Assembly (NCBI RefSeq): GCF_000421845.1 | Contig: NZ_ATXU01000006.1 | Span: 124,001-188,000, forward strand | Length of the DNA: 64,000 bases | Direction: 5' to 3' | Source: Leucobacter chironomi DSM 19883 | GTDB lineage: Bacteria; Actinomycetota; Actinomycetes; Actinomycetales; Microbacteriaceae | Shown here: positions 1 to 8,122 of the stretch, piece by piece | Layout of the letters: the number at the start of each line of letters is the position of its first letter | Position numbering within the stretch: position 1 is the stretch's first letter | Made by a program: the position numbers and the translations under genes | Notes under the pieces: model-generated | What the model saw: the letters and a program-made list of their open reading frames with translations, nothing else | Told to the model about the DNA's origin: nothing | The model's database searches: none

Positions 1-66
1 GAGGAGCAGGCGCAGCGCCTGGCCGATGACCTCGCCGCCATCGTCAAGGAGCGGCTCGCGGTCTGA
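1..66 (+). CDS. 3' end of probable phosphoglucosamine mutase (partial)
   Basis: The window opens inside a reading frame that runs in frame 1 to a TGA at 64-66. Only the last 21 residues are visible (EEQAQRLADDLAA, then IVKERLAV). This charged helix resembles the C-terminus of actinobacterial GlmM. In Micrococcales glmM commonly lies just before coaA and glmS, which follow here. The identity rests on context and a short tail, so it is tentative. Confidence 0.45.
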   Translation, partial: EEQAQRLADDLAAIVKERLAV

Positions 67-108
67 GCTGGTCGGCTGGTTGGTTGACTGGCTGGTCGTT
101 TCCCACGG

Positions 109-172
109 TATGAGATCTGCCGTGGATATGGAGGTTTCCTTCGAAATCTCCATATCCACGGCATTTCTCATA
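109..172. repeat. Intergenic dyad repeat, copy A
   Basis: A long inverted repeat sits between the stop at 66 and the gene at 235. Positions 120-138 pair with 143-161 (19 pairs including one G-T, loop CTTC). After a 4-nt bulge on each side, 109-115 (TATGAGA) pairs with 166-172. The left arm at 109-133 is nearly the same as 1122-1146 and 2811-2835, so this is one copy of a family. It has no T-tract and may be a terminator, a processing site or a small mobile palindrome. Confidence 0.8.
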
Positions 173-234
173 TCTACGAACCTCGCTCACAGGTGGGGGT
201 TTCGGCTCGGGCGAGGTGAATTGTCCACAGTTTC

Positions 235-1098
235 ATGGATCCGGGCCCTCCGGGATTTCGCATCGTCGAGGCTGAGGCCATGCTTCGAGAGATCCTCGCC
301 TCCCACGACGGCGTTGTGCGCACCCGCACCCTCCTTGAAAACGGGGTGAGCAAGCACCGTGTGGCCCGTGCTGTGTCGGATGGCAAGCTGGTGCGAATCA
401 GAAAAGGCTGGGTGGCCTTGCCCCAAGCGGACTCCGCTCTCGTGTTCGCCGCGGGAGCCGGGCTGATGCTCAGCTGCCTCACTCAGGCTCGCCGGCTCGG
501 GATCTGGGTACGGGAGGCGGATCCGCGGCACTTCGCCGTGCCGCGACCGGGGGCCGAGGTCAGACCTGACGGGGCCAGGCTGCACTACGGGAAGCCGCTG
601 ATCCCGCGCGAACGCTTCGCGCTCGTCGACTCTGTCGAGAACGTGCTCGGTCTCATTGCTCACTGTCAGCCGTTTGAAGACGCCGTGGCGGCCTGGGATT
701 CGGCGCTGAATCGGAAGCTCATCGATCGATCTGTGCTCGAACGGCTGCCCCTCGACGGCACGGCGCGGGCGGTGCTCGCGCAGACCACCCCCTTCGCCGA
801 CTCCGGGCTGGAAACGTACGTGAGGCTGCGGCTGCGCAGATTCGGAGTGCGGATCATGTGGCAATCCTGGTTGTACGGGCATCATGTCGACTTCCTCATC
901 GGTGAGCGGTTGGTGCTGCAGATCGACGGTGCCCACCACACCGGTCGTCAGCGCACGAGCGATATCGCCCACGATGCCTTGCTGAGGTTGCGAGGCTTCA
1001 CCGTGCTCCGGGTCAGCTACGAACAGGTGATGTTCCGGTGGCCCGAGGTGCAGGCCCTGGTGATGGATGCCGTCGCCCAGGGTCTGCACCTGGCCTGA
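235..1098 (+). CDS. DUF559 / AbiEi-type protein
   Basis: The 287-residue protein has an N-terminal winged-helix-like segment (about residues 16-60, MLREILASHDGVVRTRTLL). Its C-terminal DUF559/Vsr-like nuclease-fold domain (about 210-285) contains DFLIGERLVLQIDGAHH and VLRVSYEQV. This architecture is common in actinobacteria and is often labelled 'type IV TA AbiEi family antitoxin', but no AbiEii toxin gene is adjacent, so a toxin-antitoxin role is not supported. The D...QIDG core resembles a PD-(D/E)xK active site. The ATG at 235 lacks a close SD; an ATG at 280, preceded by a G-rich stretch, is a plausible alternative. Dyad repeats flank the gene on both sides. Confidence 0.75.
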   Translation: MDPGPPGFRIVEAEAMLREILASHDGVVRTRTLLENGVSKHRVARAVSDGKLVRIRKGWVALPQADSALVFAAGAGLMLSCLTQARRLGIWVREADPRHFAVPRPGAEVRPDGARLHYGKPLIPRERFALVDSVENVLGLIAHCQPFEDAVAAWDSALNRKLIDRSVLERLPLDGTARAVLAQTTPFADSGLETYVRLRLRRFGVRIMWQSWLYGHHVDFLIGERLVLQIDGAHHTGRQRTSDIAHDALLRLRGFTVLRVSYEQVMFRWPEVQALVMDAVAQGLHLA

Positions 1099-1113
1099 CC
1101 GGCCCGGGCTGCG

Positions 1114-1193
1114 GCCGTCGATATGGGATCTACCGTGAATAGGGAGATACCGAGCAGGATCGGCATATCTTCGGCAGATCCCAGATCTACGGC
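1114..1193. repeat. Intergenic dyad repeat, copy B
   Basis: Positions 1114-1135 and 1172-1193 form a 22-nt inverted repeat with three mismatches. The segment 1122-1146 matches copy A (109-133) at 21 of 25 bases. It lies between two convergent genes, so a bidirectional terminator role is possible. Confidence 0.75.
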
Positions 1194-1222
1194 AGGTGCC
1201 GTACCGTCGGTCGAGGGGCGGA

Positions 1223-2164
1223 TCACCCGGCGAGGCGACCCGCCCAGTCGCGCAACAGAGCGGCGAACTCCGGCGGCTCGGCCGAGATCACCCGAGCTCT
1301 AGAGAGGCCCACCAGGAACACCGCCCAGTCGAGCGACGACGCCTCCACCTCGACCCGGCAGCGATCCCCGAGCGCCACCACCGTCGCCCACCGGCCGACG
1401 CGGGGGTGCACTTCGACGGCCGGCCGATCCAGCTCCGCGACGACGACCACCTCGGATCGCCCGTGCACGCCGGCCCGCACGAACGCCGCGGGATCCGCAT
1501 CCCCGGGCAGCCGGCGCTGCCTGAAGCGATCGCCCGTGCCGGCCACCTCGCTCATGCGGTCGAGGCGGAAGCTGCGCCAGTCGCCACGGCCCAGGTCGTA
1601 ACCCACCAAGTACCAGCGCCGAGCGAGCGTGACGAGGCGGTGCGGCTCGACTCGGCGAGACGTCTGAGCGCCATCGGCCGAGGTGTAGGCGAAGGCGATG
1701 CGCTCATCGTCTCGGCAGGCGCGCGCCACCGCGACCAGCGTGCTCGGGTCGATGGTGCTCGACCACGGCGACTCTGCGCTCACCGTCGCCGCGCGCAGCG
1801 CCTCGACGCGGCCGTGCAGACGGGCCGGCAGCACGGGCACCACCTTCGCGAGGGCCCGGGCCGAGGTCTCGGCGGTGTCGGCGATCGGCGACTGAGACGA
1901 GAGCAGGAGACCGACGATCACGGCCACGGCTTCGGCGTCGTCGAGCATCAGTGGCGGCAGTGACGTGCCGGGATCGAGCCGGTAGCCGCCACCCACGCCG
2001 GGGTCGGCGCGCACTGGATAGCCGAGCTCTCTGAGGCGGTCGACATCCCGGCGCAGGGTCCGCAGCGAGACCCCGAGCCGGGAGGCGAGATCCGTGCCGG
2101 CCCAGAATCGCCGTTCCTGCAGCAGCGCGAGCAGACTCAGCGCCCGAGATCCGGTGCCCGCCAT
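1223..2164 (-). CDS. YafY-type transcriptional regulator (HTH_11 + WYL domain)
   Basis: The 313-residue protein has an N-terminal winged helix (about residues 8-60; LASRLGVSLRTLRRDVDRL is the recognition region). A central linker leads to a WYL domain (about 140-300) with RRVEPHRLVTLARRWYLVGYD. WYL domains sense ligands, often nucleic-acid or nucleotide species, and control DNA binding. The ATG at 2164 follows a strong SD (AGGAGGG on the minus strand). It is divergent from the DinB-family gene at 2245 with an 80-bp gap, a common pairing that suggests it controls that gene and itself. The ligand is unknown. Confidence 0.9.
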   Translation of the reverse strand: MAGTGSRALSLLALLQERRFWAGTDLASRLGVSLRTLRRDVDRLRELGYPVRADPGVGGGYRLDPGTSLPPLMLDDAEAVAVIVGLLLSSQSPIADTAETSARALAKVVPVLPARLHGRVEALRAATVSAESPWSSTIDPSTLVAVARACRDDERIAFAYTSADGAQTSRRVEPHRLVTLARRWYLVGYDLGRGDWRSFRLDRMSEVAGTGDRFRQRRLPGDADPAAFVRAGVHGRSEVVVVAELDRPAVEVHPRVGRWATVVALGDRCRVEVEASSLDWAVFLVGLSRARVISAEPPEFAALLRDWAGRLAG

Positions 2165-2244
2165 GCGCCCTCCTATCAGTGACAGAAACTGGCCGCTATT
2201 GCTTCTAGCGTAGGTGATACCAGGCCACCGAAAGGACCAGCACC

Positions 2245-2793
2245 ATGCTCAGCACTGATACCTCTTCCGCGCCGCTCGACGGCGAACGCACCGACTTGCT
2301 CGCGAGCCTTGCGCACGCGCGCTTCTTCCTGCGGCACACCGCCCGCGGCCTCACCACCGAGCAGGCCGCTCTGCAGCCCACCGCGAGCACGCTCTCGATC
2401 GGGGGCCTCATCAAGCATGTGTCGGCCGTCGAGCAGGGCTGGGCCAGGTTCATCCGAGGCGGAGCGGAGGCGATGATGCAGGGGCACAAACCGTTCTCCG
2501 AGTGGACCGCCGAGGACTTCGCCGGGCGCGAGCGGGAGTTCCAGCTGCAGCCGGACGAGACGCTGGAGGGCGTGCTCGCGGCCTACGAGGAGGTCGCCGC
2601 CGAGGTCGACGGGCTCGTCCGATCCGAACCGTCCCTCGACGCCACGTACGAACTGCCGAAGGCGCCCTGGAACACCGACGCGGCGTGGTCGATCCGCCGC
2701 GCACTGCTGCACATCGTCGCGGAGACCGCGCAGCACGCCGGGCACGCCGACATCATCCGCGAGTCGATCGACGGGGCCCAGAGCATGGCGTGA
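2245..2793 (+). CDS. DinB superfamily protein (DUF664)
   Basis: The 182-residue protein belongs to the DinB/YfiT four-helix metal-binding fold. Three histidines occur at typical places: SIGGLIKHVSAVEQGW, LLHIVAETAQHAGHADIIRE. In actinobacteria, members of this superfamily use mycothiol as a thiol cofactor; whether this one does cannot be told from sequence. The start ATG is preceded by GAAAGGA at a good distance. It is divergent from the WYL regulator at 2164, its likely controller. Confidence 0.85.
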   Translation: MLSTDTSSAPLDGERTDLLASLAHARFFLRHTARGLTTEQAALQPTASTLSIGGLIKHVSAVEQGWARFIRGGAEAMMQGHKPFSEWTAEDFAGREREFQLQPDETLEGVLAAYEEVAAEVDGLVRSEPSLDATYELPKAPWNTDAAWSIRRALLHIVAETAQHAGHADIIRESIDGAQSMA

Positions 2794-2803
2794 CGGTGGT
2801 CTG

Positions 2804-2881
2804 CCGTCGGTATGGGATCTGCCGTCGATATGGAGGATCCGGGTGATAGCGGCATATCTCCGGCAGATTCCATATGGACGG
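2804..2881. repeat. Intergenic dyad repeat, copy C
   Basis: Positions 2804-2824 pair with 2861-2881 (21 nt, three mismatches). The core 2811-2835 matches copy A at 23 of 25 positions. It sits between the convergent ends of the DinB gene and coaA. Confidence 0.78.
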
Positions 2882-2896
2882 GACGGAGGGGAATCC

Positions 2897-3928
2897 CTAC
2901 AACTTCCGCAACAGCACCTTCTGCACGCGGTGATCCGCCTCCTTGCGCAGCACCAGTGTGGCCCGCGCCCGTGTCGGCCGGATGTTCTCGACCAGGTTGG
3001 GTTCGTTGATGTTGTTCCAGAACTCGTCGGCGATGGCGCTGGCCGCCTCGTCGTTGAGCGTGGCGAAGCGGCGGAAGTGCGACCGCGGGTTCGAGAATGC
3101 GCTCTCGCGCAGGTGCAGGAAGCGCGTCCGGTACCAGCGCTGGATGTCGGACACCCGCGCATCGACGTAGAGCGAGAAGTCGAAGAGGTCGCTCACCGCG
3201 AGCGGGTGCTGCATCGAGGCCGGCTGCAGCACGTTGAGCCCCTCGACGATGAGGATGTCGGGCTGCCGCACAACGGTGAACTGGTCGGGCACGATGTCGT
3301 AGACGAGGTGGCTGTATACCGGGGCGCGCACTTCCTCGACGCCCGCCTTCACCTGCGACACGAAGCGCAGCAGGGCGCGGCGATCGTACGACTCGGGGAA
3401 GCCCTTGCGGTGCACGATGCCGCGGCGCTCGAGCTCGCGGGTGGGGTAGAGGAAGCCGTCGGTGGTGACGAGCTGCACGCTCGGCGTCTCGGGCCAGCGG
3501 GCCAGCAGATCTCGCAGGATGCGCGCGACCGTCGACTTGCCCACGGCGACGGATCCCGCGATCCCGATCACGAAGGGGCTCTGCCGCTCGCCGTTGCGCT
3601 GCAGGAAACCCCGCGTGCGCTGGTGCATCTCCCGAGTCGCGATCGCGTACTGGTTGATGAGACGGCTGAGGGGCAGGTACACCTCGGAGACCTCGGCGAG
3701 GTCGAGCGGTTCGCCGAGGCCGCGGAAGGCGTCGATCTCCTGCTCGGTGAGCGGCATCGGCGTCTCGCCGGCGAGGCGCGACCACTCGGCGCGGTCGATC
3801 TCCGTGAAGGGCGACGTGAACTCGGGGCGCATGAGCGCCTGGGTGTCGGTGCTCAGTGCGCCGCGAGGGCGGGGCTCGCGGGGAGCGTCTTCGACACGCG
3901 CGGGGTCGGGGGTGCTGTACTCGGCCAT
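2897..3928 (-). CDS. coaA: Pantothenate kinase, type I
   Basis: CoaA phosphorylates pantothenate in the first step of CoA synthesis. The 343-residue protein has the Walker A motif [12 protein letters not shown] and the conserved VEGLNVLQP segment of prokaryotic type I PanK. Homology to the usual N-terminus begins near residue 33 ([17 protein letters not shown]), so the first 32 residues are an extension or the true start is the ATG at 3832. The gene is divergent from glmS with only 32 bp between the annotated starts, so the coaA promoter must lie inside this narrow gap or the extension. The Walker lysine and length are otherwise normal. Confidence 0.95.
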   Translation of the reverse strand: MAEYSTPDPARVEDAPREPRPRGALSTDTQALMRPEFTSPFTEIDRAEWSRLAGETPMPLTEQEIDAFRGLGEPLDLAEVSEVYLPLSRLINQYAIATREMHQRTRGFLQRNGERQSPFVIGIAGSVAVGKSTVARILRDLLARWPETPSVQLVTTDGFLYPTRELERRGIVHRKGFPESYDRRALLRFVSQVKAGVEEVRAPVYSHLVYDIVPDQFTVVRQPDILIVEGLNVLQPASMQHPLAVSDLFDFSLYVDARVSDIQRWYRTRFLHLRESAFSNPRSHFRRFATLNDEAASAIADEFWNNINEPNLVENIRPTRARATLVLRKEADHRVQKVLLRKL

Positions 3929-3947
3929 CGTTCATCCATCGTGCCAC

Positions 3948-3953
3948 TAAACT
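3948..3953 (+). promoter_or_regulatory. -10 box of glmS (leaderless)
   Basis: TAAACT lies 7 nt before the glmS ATG at 3961, with no SD in between. Transcription would start at or next to the A of ATG. Confidence 0.65.
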
Positions 3954-3960
3954 TGACCCC

Positions 3961-5811
3961 ATGTGTGGAATCGTCGGATACGTCGGCCCCAACGATACGG
4001 TTGAGGCGCTCATCACTGGTCTGCGCCGCCTCGAGTACCGCGGCTACGACTCCGCGGGCATCGCGGTGGTCGACGAGACGGGTGAGATCTCCGTTCGCAA
4101 GCGCTCCGGCAAGCTCGCGCGTCTCGAGGAACTGCTGGAGGCCAGCCCCGTGCAGGCCACGGGCACCGGCATCGGGCACACCCGGTGGGCGACGCACGGC
4201 GGTCCGACCGATGCCAACGCGCACCCGCACCTCGGCGACGGCGGCAAGCTCGCCCTGATCCATAACGGCATCGTCGAGAACTTCGCCGAGCTGCGCGCCG
4301 AGCTCGAGGCCGACGGCATCGAGCTCATCAGCGAGACCGACACCGAGGTGGTGGCTGCGCTCGTGGGCCGCGAGGTGGCGCGTCAGGGCGACCTGGAGAG
4401 CGCGTTGCGCTCGGTGGTCACCCGCCTCCACGGCACCTTCACGCTGCTCGCGATGCACCGCGACGAGCCCGGCAAGGTGGTGGCCGCGCGCCACCACTCG
4501 CCGCTCGTGGTGGGCCTCGGCGAGGGCGAGAACTTCCTCGGCTCCGACGTGGCGGCCTTCGTGTCGGCGACGCGCCGCGCCGTCGCGGTCGACGAGGACA
4601 ACATCGCGATCATCACGCCCGACGAGGTGCGCATCACCGACTTCGCCGGCACCCCCGTCGAGTTCTCCGAGTACGAGGTGCAGTGGGACGCCGAGGCCGC
4701 CGACAAGGGCGGCTGGTCGTCGTTCATGGCGAAGGAGATCAACGAGCAGCCCGACGCCGTCGCGAACACGGTGCGCGGCCGCATCTCCGACGCCGGCGTC
4801 GAGATCCCCGAGCTCACCGAGCTGGGCGACGAGCGACTGCGAGGCATCGAGCGCATCGTCATCATCGCCTGCGGCACGGCGTCGTACGCCGGCCAGGTCG
4901 CTGCCTACGCGATCGAGAAGTGGGCTCGCATCCCGGTCGAGGTGCAGCTGAGCCACGAGTTCCGCTACCGCGATCCGGTGCTCTCGGACCGCACCATGGT
5001 GATCTCGGTGAGCCAGTCGGGCGAGACCATGGACACGCTCATGGCCGTGAAGTACGCGATCGAGCGCGGTGTCACCACCGTCTCGGTCTGCAACACGCAG
5101 AGCGCCACGATCCCGCGCGAATCCGACGCAGCCGTGTACACGCACGCCGGCCCCGAGGTGGCGGTCGCCTCGACCAAGGCGTTCATCGCGCAGATCACGG
5201 CGCTGTACCTCGTGGGTCTCCACCTGGGACGGGTGCGCGGCACGCTGTCGGCCGAGGTCTCGGCGCAGGCCGTGCAGCAGTTCGAGGAGCTGCCCGCGAA
5301 GGTGCGCGAGGCGGTCGACACGCACGATCAGATCGCGCAGCTGGCGCACTGGATGGCCGACACGCGCTCGGTGCTGTTCCTCGGCCGCCACGTGGGGTAC
5401 CCCGTGGCGCTGGAGGGCGCGCTGAAGCTCAAGGAGATCGCCTACATCCACGCCGAGGGTTTCGCTGCGGGCGAGCTGAAGCACGGGCCGATCGCGCTCA
5501 TCGATCACGGCCAGCCGGTGTTCGTGCTGGTGCCGAGCCCGCGCACCTCGCCGCTGATGCACTCGAAGGTCGTGTCGAACATCCAGGAGATCCGTGCTCG
5601 CGGCGCCCGGGTGATCGCCGTGGTCGAGAAGGGCGACACCGCGGTGCTGCCGTTCGCCGACGACGTGATCCGGCTTCCTCTCGCCGACGCCCTCTTCGAG
5701 CCGCTGCTGCAGGTCGTGCCGCTGCAGTGGTTCGCGCTGGAGCTCTCGACGGTGAAGGGGCTCGACGTCGATCAGCCCCGCAACCTCGCGAAGTCGGTCA
5801 CGGTGGAGTGA
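3961..5811 (+). CDS. glmS: Glutamine-fructose-6-phosphate aminotransferase
   Basis: GlmS makes glucosamine-6-phosphate from fructose-6-phosphate and glutamine, the entry to peptidoglycan amino sugars. The 616-residue protein starts MCGIVGYVG, with Cys2 as the catalytic nucleophile of the glutaminase domain (about 1-240). Two SIS sugar-isomerase domains follow (about 300-430 and 470-605), with CGTASYAGQ and SQSGETMDTL, and it ends in the canonical KSVTVE. The start is fixed by the catalytic Cys2. No SD is present; the -10 box at 3948 predicts a leaderless mRNA. Confidence 0.98.
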   Translation: MCGIVGYVGPNDTVEALITGLRRLEYRGYDSAGIAVVDETGEISVRKRSGKLARLEELLEASPVQATGTGIGHTRWATHGGPTDANAHPHLGDGGKLALIHNGIVENFAELRAELEADGIELISETDTEVVAALVGREVARQGDLESALRSVVTRLHGTFTLLAMHRDEPGKVVAARHHSPLVVGLGEGENFLGSDVAAFVSATRRAVAVDEDNIAIITPDEVRITDFAGTPVEFSEYEVQWDAEAADKGGWSSFMAKEINEQPDAVANTVRGRISDAGVEIPELTELGDERLRGIERIVIIACGTASYAGQVAAYAIEKWARIPVEVQLSHEFRYRDPVLSDRTMVISVSQSGETMDTLMAVKYAIERGVTTVSVCNTQSATIPRESDAAVYTHAGPEVAVASTKAFIAQITALYLVGLHLGRVRGTLSAEVSAQAVQQFEELPAKVREAVDTHDQIAQLAHWMADTRSVLFLGRHVGYPVALEGALKLKEIAYIHAEGFAAGELKHGPIALIDHGQPVFVLVPSPRTSPLMHSKVVSNIQEIRARGARVIAVVEKGDTAVLPFADDVIRLPLADALFEPLLQVVPLQWFALELSTVKGLDVDQPRNLAKSVTVE

Positions 5812-5859
5812 GCCGTCGCTCATTCCAGCCAGTCGGAACCGTCTGAGACCGAGGGAGCC

Positions 5860-6306
5860 ATGATCCGGGGGATCGGCGTCGACACCGTCGACATCGCGCG
5901 CTTCGAGCGGCAGCTCGAGCGCACCCCGTCCCTGCGGACGCGGCTGTTCGCGCCGGCCGAGCGCGAGTTGCCGCTCGCCTCGCTCGCCGCTCGCTTCGCC
6001 GCGAAGGAGGCGCTCATCAAGGCGCTCGGCGGTTCGGGCCGGCTGGGTTGGCACGATCTCGAGGTGGTGCGGGATGCGGATCGCGCTCCGTCGTTCGCTG
6101 CGACGCCTGCGCTCGTGGCGGCGCTCGCAGGGCGCGGGGCGGATCGCGCGCATCTCTCGATGACGCACGACGCCGGGGTGGCGACAGCGTTCGTGATCGT
6201 GGAATCGGCGGCGCCGATCGCGGGAATGTCGGAGGTCGGCGGTACGCTCGCAGCATCGCCGACGACGGATCGTCCGACGCCGGAGCAGGAATCGGAGACG
6301 ACATGA
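5860..6306 (+). CDS. acpS: Holo-[acyl-carrier-protein] synthase
   Basis: AcpS transfers 4'-phosphopantetheine from CoA to apo-ACP. The 148-residue protein carries both hallmark motifs: GVDTVDIARFE near the N-terminus (Mg-binding Asp) and RFAAKEALIKALG (catalytic Glu). A tail of about 30 residues rich in P, T and E (after VIVESAAP) is longer than in typical AcpS. The ATG at 5860 follows GAGGGAG. The stop overlaps the alr start (ATGA at 6303). Confidence 0.95.
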   Translation: MIRGIGVDTVDIARFERQLERTPSLRTRLFAPAERELPLASLAARFAAKEALIKALGGSGRLGWHDLEVVRDADRAPSFAATPALVAALAGRGADRAHLSMTHDAGVATAFVIVESAAPIAGMSEVGGTLAASPTTDRPTPEQESETT

Positions 6307-7439
6307 GAACAGGGTCGATGCGGGTCGCGGAGATCTCCCTGTCGGCGATCCGGCACAACGTCGCTCGCGTGCGCGAGCTGACGGGCGGCGCGGTGATCGT
6401 GGTGGTGAAGGCCGACGGCTACGGCCACGGCGCGAGCATCGCCGCCGAGGCGGCGCTGGCGGGCGGGGCGGCGATGGTCGCGACCGCTGATCTCGAGGAG
6501 GCTCTGGCGCTGCGGGAGGCCGGCATCGAGGCTCCGATCCTGTGCTGGCTGCACGGGGTGCGCGTCGACTTCGCGGATGCCGTGGCCGCCGACATCGAGA
6601 TCGGCGTCAGCCATGTGCAGCAGCTCGAAGCGCTCGCCGACGCGGCGCGGCGGGTTGGCCGCACCGCCACGGCGCAGCTGAAGATCGACACCGGGCTCAG
6701 CCGCAACGGCGCTGCTCCGGACGAGTGGACGGCGCTCTTCGCCCGGGCCGCCGAGCTCTCGCGGGAGGGGCTGGTGCGCGTGCGCGGCATCTTCAGCCAC
6801 CTCGCGAACGCCGGCGACGAGAACGACCGAGGTCAGGCGGCGCGCTTCGACGAGGCGATCGCGCAGCTGCGCGAGGCGGGCATCGACCCCGAGATGCAGC
6901 ACCTGGCGGCCAGCGCCGCGACGCTCTCCTCACCGCACCTGCACTACAACACTGTTCGCGTGGGCATGGCCGTCTACGGGCTGAGCCCCTTCGCCGACAA
7001 GACCTCGGCGCAGCTCGGCCTGGTTCCGGCGATGACGCTGCGCTCCGAGATCGTCGCGCTGCGCGGCGTGCCGGCGGGCACCGGCGTCTCGTACGGCTTC
7101 AACCACGTCTGCGAGACCGCGACGACGCTCGCGCTCGTGCCCATGGGTTACGCCGATGGCATGCCGCGCGCCCTCAACGGCGCGGGGGCGTGGGTCACCG
7201 TGGCGGGGGAACCGCGGCCGATCGTGGGGCGCATCGGCATGGATCAGTTCATCGTCGACGTGGGCCCGCTGGCCGGGCGGGTGGCGCTGGGCGAGCCGGT
7301 CGTGCTGTTCGGCGACCCCGAACTGGGGCACCCGCCGGTGGAGATCTGGGCGGGCCTCATGCGCACCATCAACTACGAGATCGTGGCGGGGATCGGTTCC
7401 CGGGTGCTGCGCCTGGCCTCCGACGGGGGTGCCGCGTGA
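6303..7439 (+). CDS. alr: Alanine racemase
   Basis: Alr interconverts L- and D-alanine for peptidoglycan, with PLP. The 378-residue protein has the PLP-lysine motif VVVKADGYGHGA, RVGMAVYGLSP, the GVSYG segment that carries the second catalytic Tyr, and GRIGMDQFIVDV in the C-terminal beta domain. The start ATG at 6303 overlaps the acpS stop by 4 bp; an in-frame ATG at 6318 (MRVAEISL) fits the family N-terminus equally well. It overlaps tsaE by 4 bp (GTGA). Confidence 0.97.
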   Translation: MRTGSMRVAEISLSAIRHNVARVRELTGGAVIVVVKADGYGHGASIAAEAALAGGAAMVATADLEEALALREAGIEAPILCWLHGVRVDFADAVAADIEIGVSHVQQLEALADAARRVGRTATAQLKIDTGLSRNGAAPDEWTALFARAAELSREGLVRVRGIFSHLANAGDENDRGQAARFDEAIAQLREAGIDPEMQHLAASAATLSSPHLHYNTVRVGMAVYGLSPFADKTSAQLGLVPAMTLRSEIVALRGVPAGTGVSYGFNHVCETATTLALVPMGYADGMPRALNGAGAWVTVAGEPRPIVGRIGMDQFIVDVGPLAGRVALGEPVVLFGDPELGHPPVEIWAGLMRTINYEIVAGIGSRVLRLASDGGAA

Positions 7440-8122
7440 GCGCGGAGGGGCGCGTCGTGCGATTGCGCATCGACGACCCTGACGAGATGCACCGCTTCGG
7501 CGTGCGGCTCGGCCGGCTGCTGGGCGCCGGCGATCTCGTGCTGCTGACCGGGCCGCTGGGCGCGGGCAAGACCACGCTCACCCGCGGCATCGGCGAGGGG
7601 CTCGGGGTGCGGGGGCCGGTGCAGAGCCCCACGTTCGTGCTGGCGCGCACGCACCCCTCGCTCGTGGGCGGTGCGCCGCTCGTGCACGTCGACGCCTACC
7701 GGCTCGGCGCGCTCGGCGGCGAGAGCGGCGGCGGAGCCGACGAACTCGACGACCTCGACCTCGATTTCGAGGCTTCGGTGGTGGTGGCCGAGTGGGGCGC
7801 CGGCGTGGTCGGCGTACGGGATTCCTGGATCGAAGTGGTGATCGAGCGTCCGCGCGGCGCTGGTGCTGATGCCGGTGCTGGTGCCGGTGCCGGTGCTGAT
7901 GCCGGTGCTGATGACGCGGCTCTGGGCGCGGGCGGCGCCGCGGATGCAGAACCCGACTGGGGCGAGACCCTGGTCGAGAGTCGGTCGGTCACGGTCACCG
8001 GCCACGGGCCGCGCTGGTCGGCGGGATCCGGTGATCCGCTCGCTTCGATCGAGGCCGCAGCCCGCTCGGGCGGCGCCGACGATGCGGAAGAGCCCCGCGA
8101 CGCGGGGGGGGAGCTGCGATGA
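7436..8122 (+). CDS. tsaE: tRNA t6A synthesis ATPase TsaE, with C-terminal extension
   Basis: TsaE is the ATPase of the TsaBDE complex that makes N6-threonylcarbamoyladenosine at A37 of tRNA. Walker A is GPLGAGKTTLTRG, followed by the family motif SPTFVLARTH and VHVDAYRLG. The protein is 228 residues against about 150-160 usually. The excess is a C-terminal tail holding an Ala/Gly/Asp repeat (about residues 140-165) encoded by GGTGCT/GATGCC units at 7860-7914. The GTG start at 7436 overlaps the alr stop; the ORF overlaps tsaB by 4 bp. Confidence 0.93.
   Translation: MSAEGRVVRLRIDDPDEMHRFGVRLGRLLGAGDLVLLTGPLGAGKTTLTRGIGEGLGVRGPVQSPTFVLARTHPSLVGGAPLVHVDAYRLGALGGESGGGADELDDLDLDFEASVVVAEWGAGVVGVRDSWIEVVIERPRGAGADAGAGAGAGADAGADDAALGAGGAADAEPDWGETLVESRSVTVTGHGPRWSAGSGDPLASIEAAARSGGADDAEEPRDAGGELR

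Noticed and set aside
235-1098. Type IV toxin-antitoxin system
   Set aside because: The AbiEi-like N-terminus is present but no AbiEii nucleotidyltransferase gene is adjacent; the C-terminal DUF559 domain points elsewhere.
3853-6168. Long minus-strand frame (771 codons) opposite glmS and acpS
   Set aside because: Both sense genes are certain from catalytic motifs; the antisense product is low-complexity His/Arg-rich.
7860-7914. CRISPR-like or non-coding repeat
   Set aside because: The six-base units stay in frame inside tsaE and encode an Ala/Gly/Asp tail; no spacer structure.
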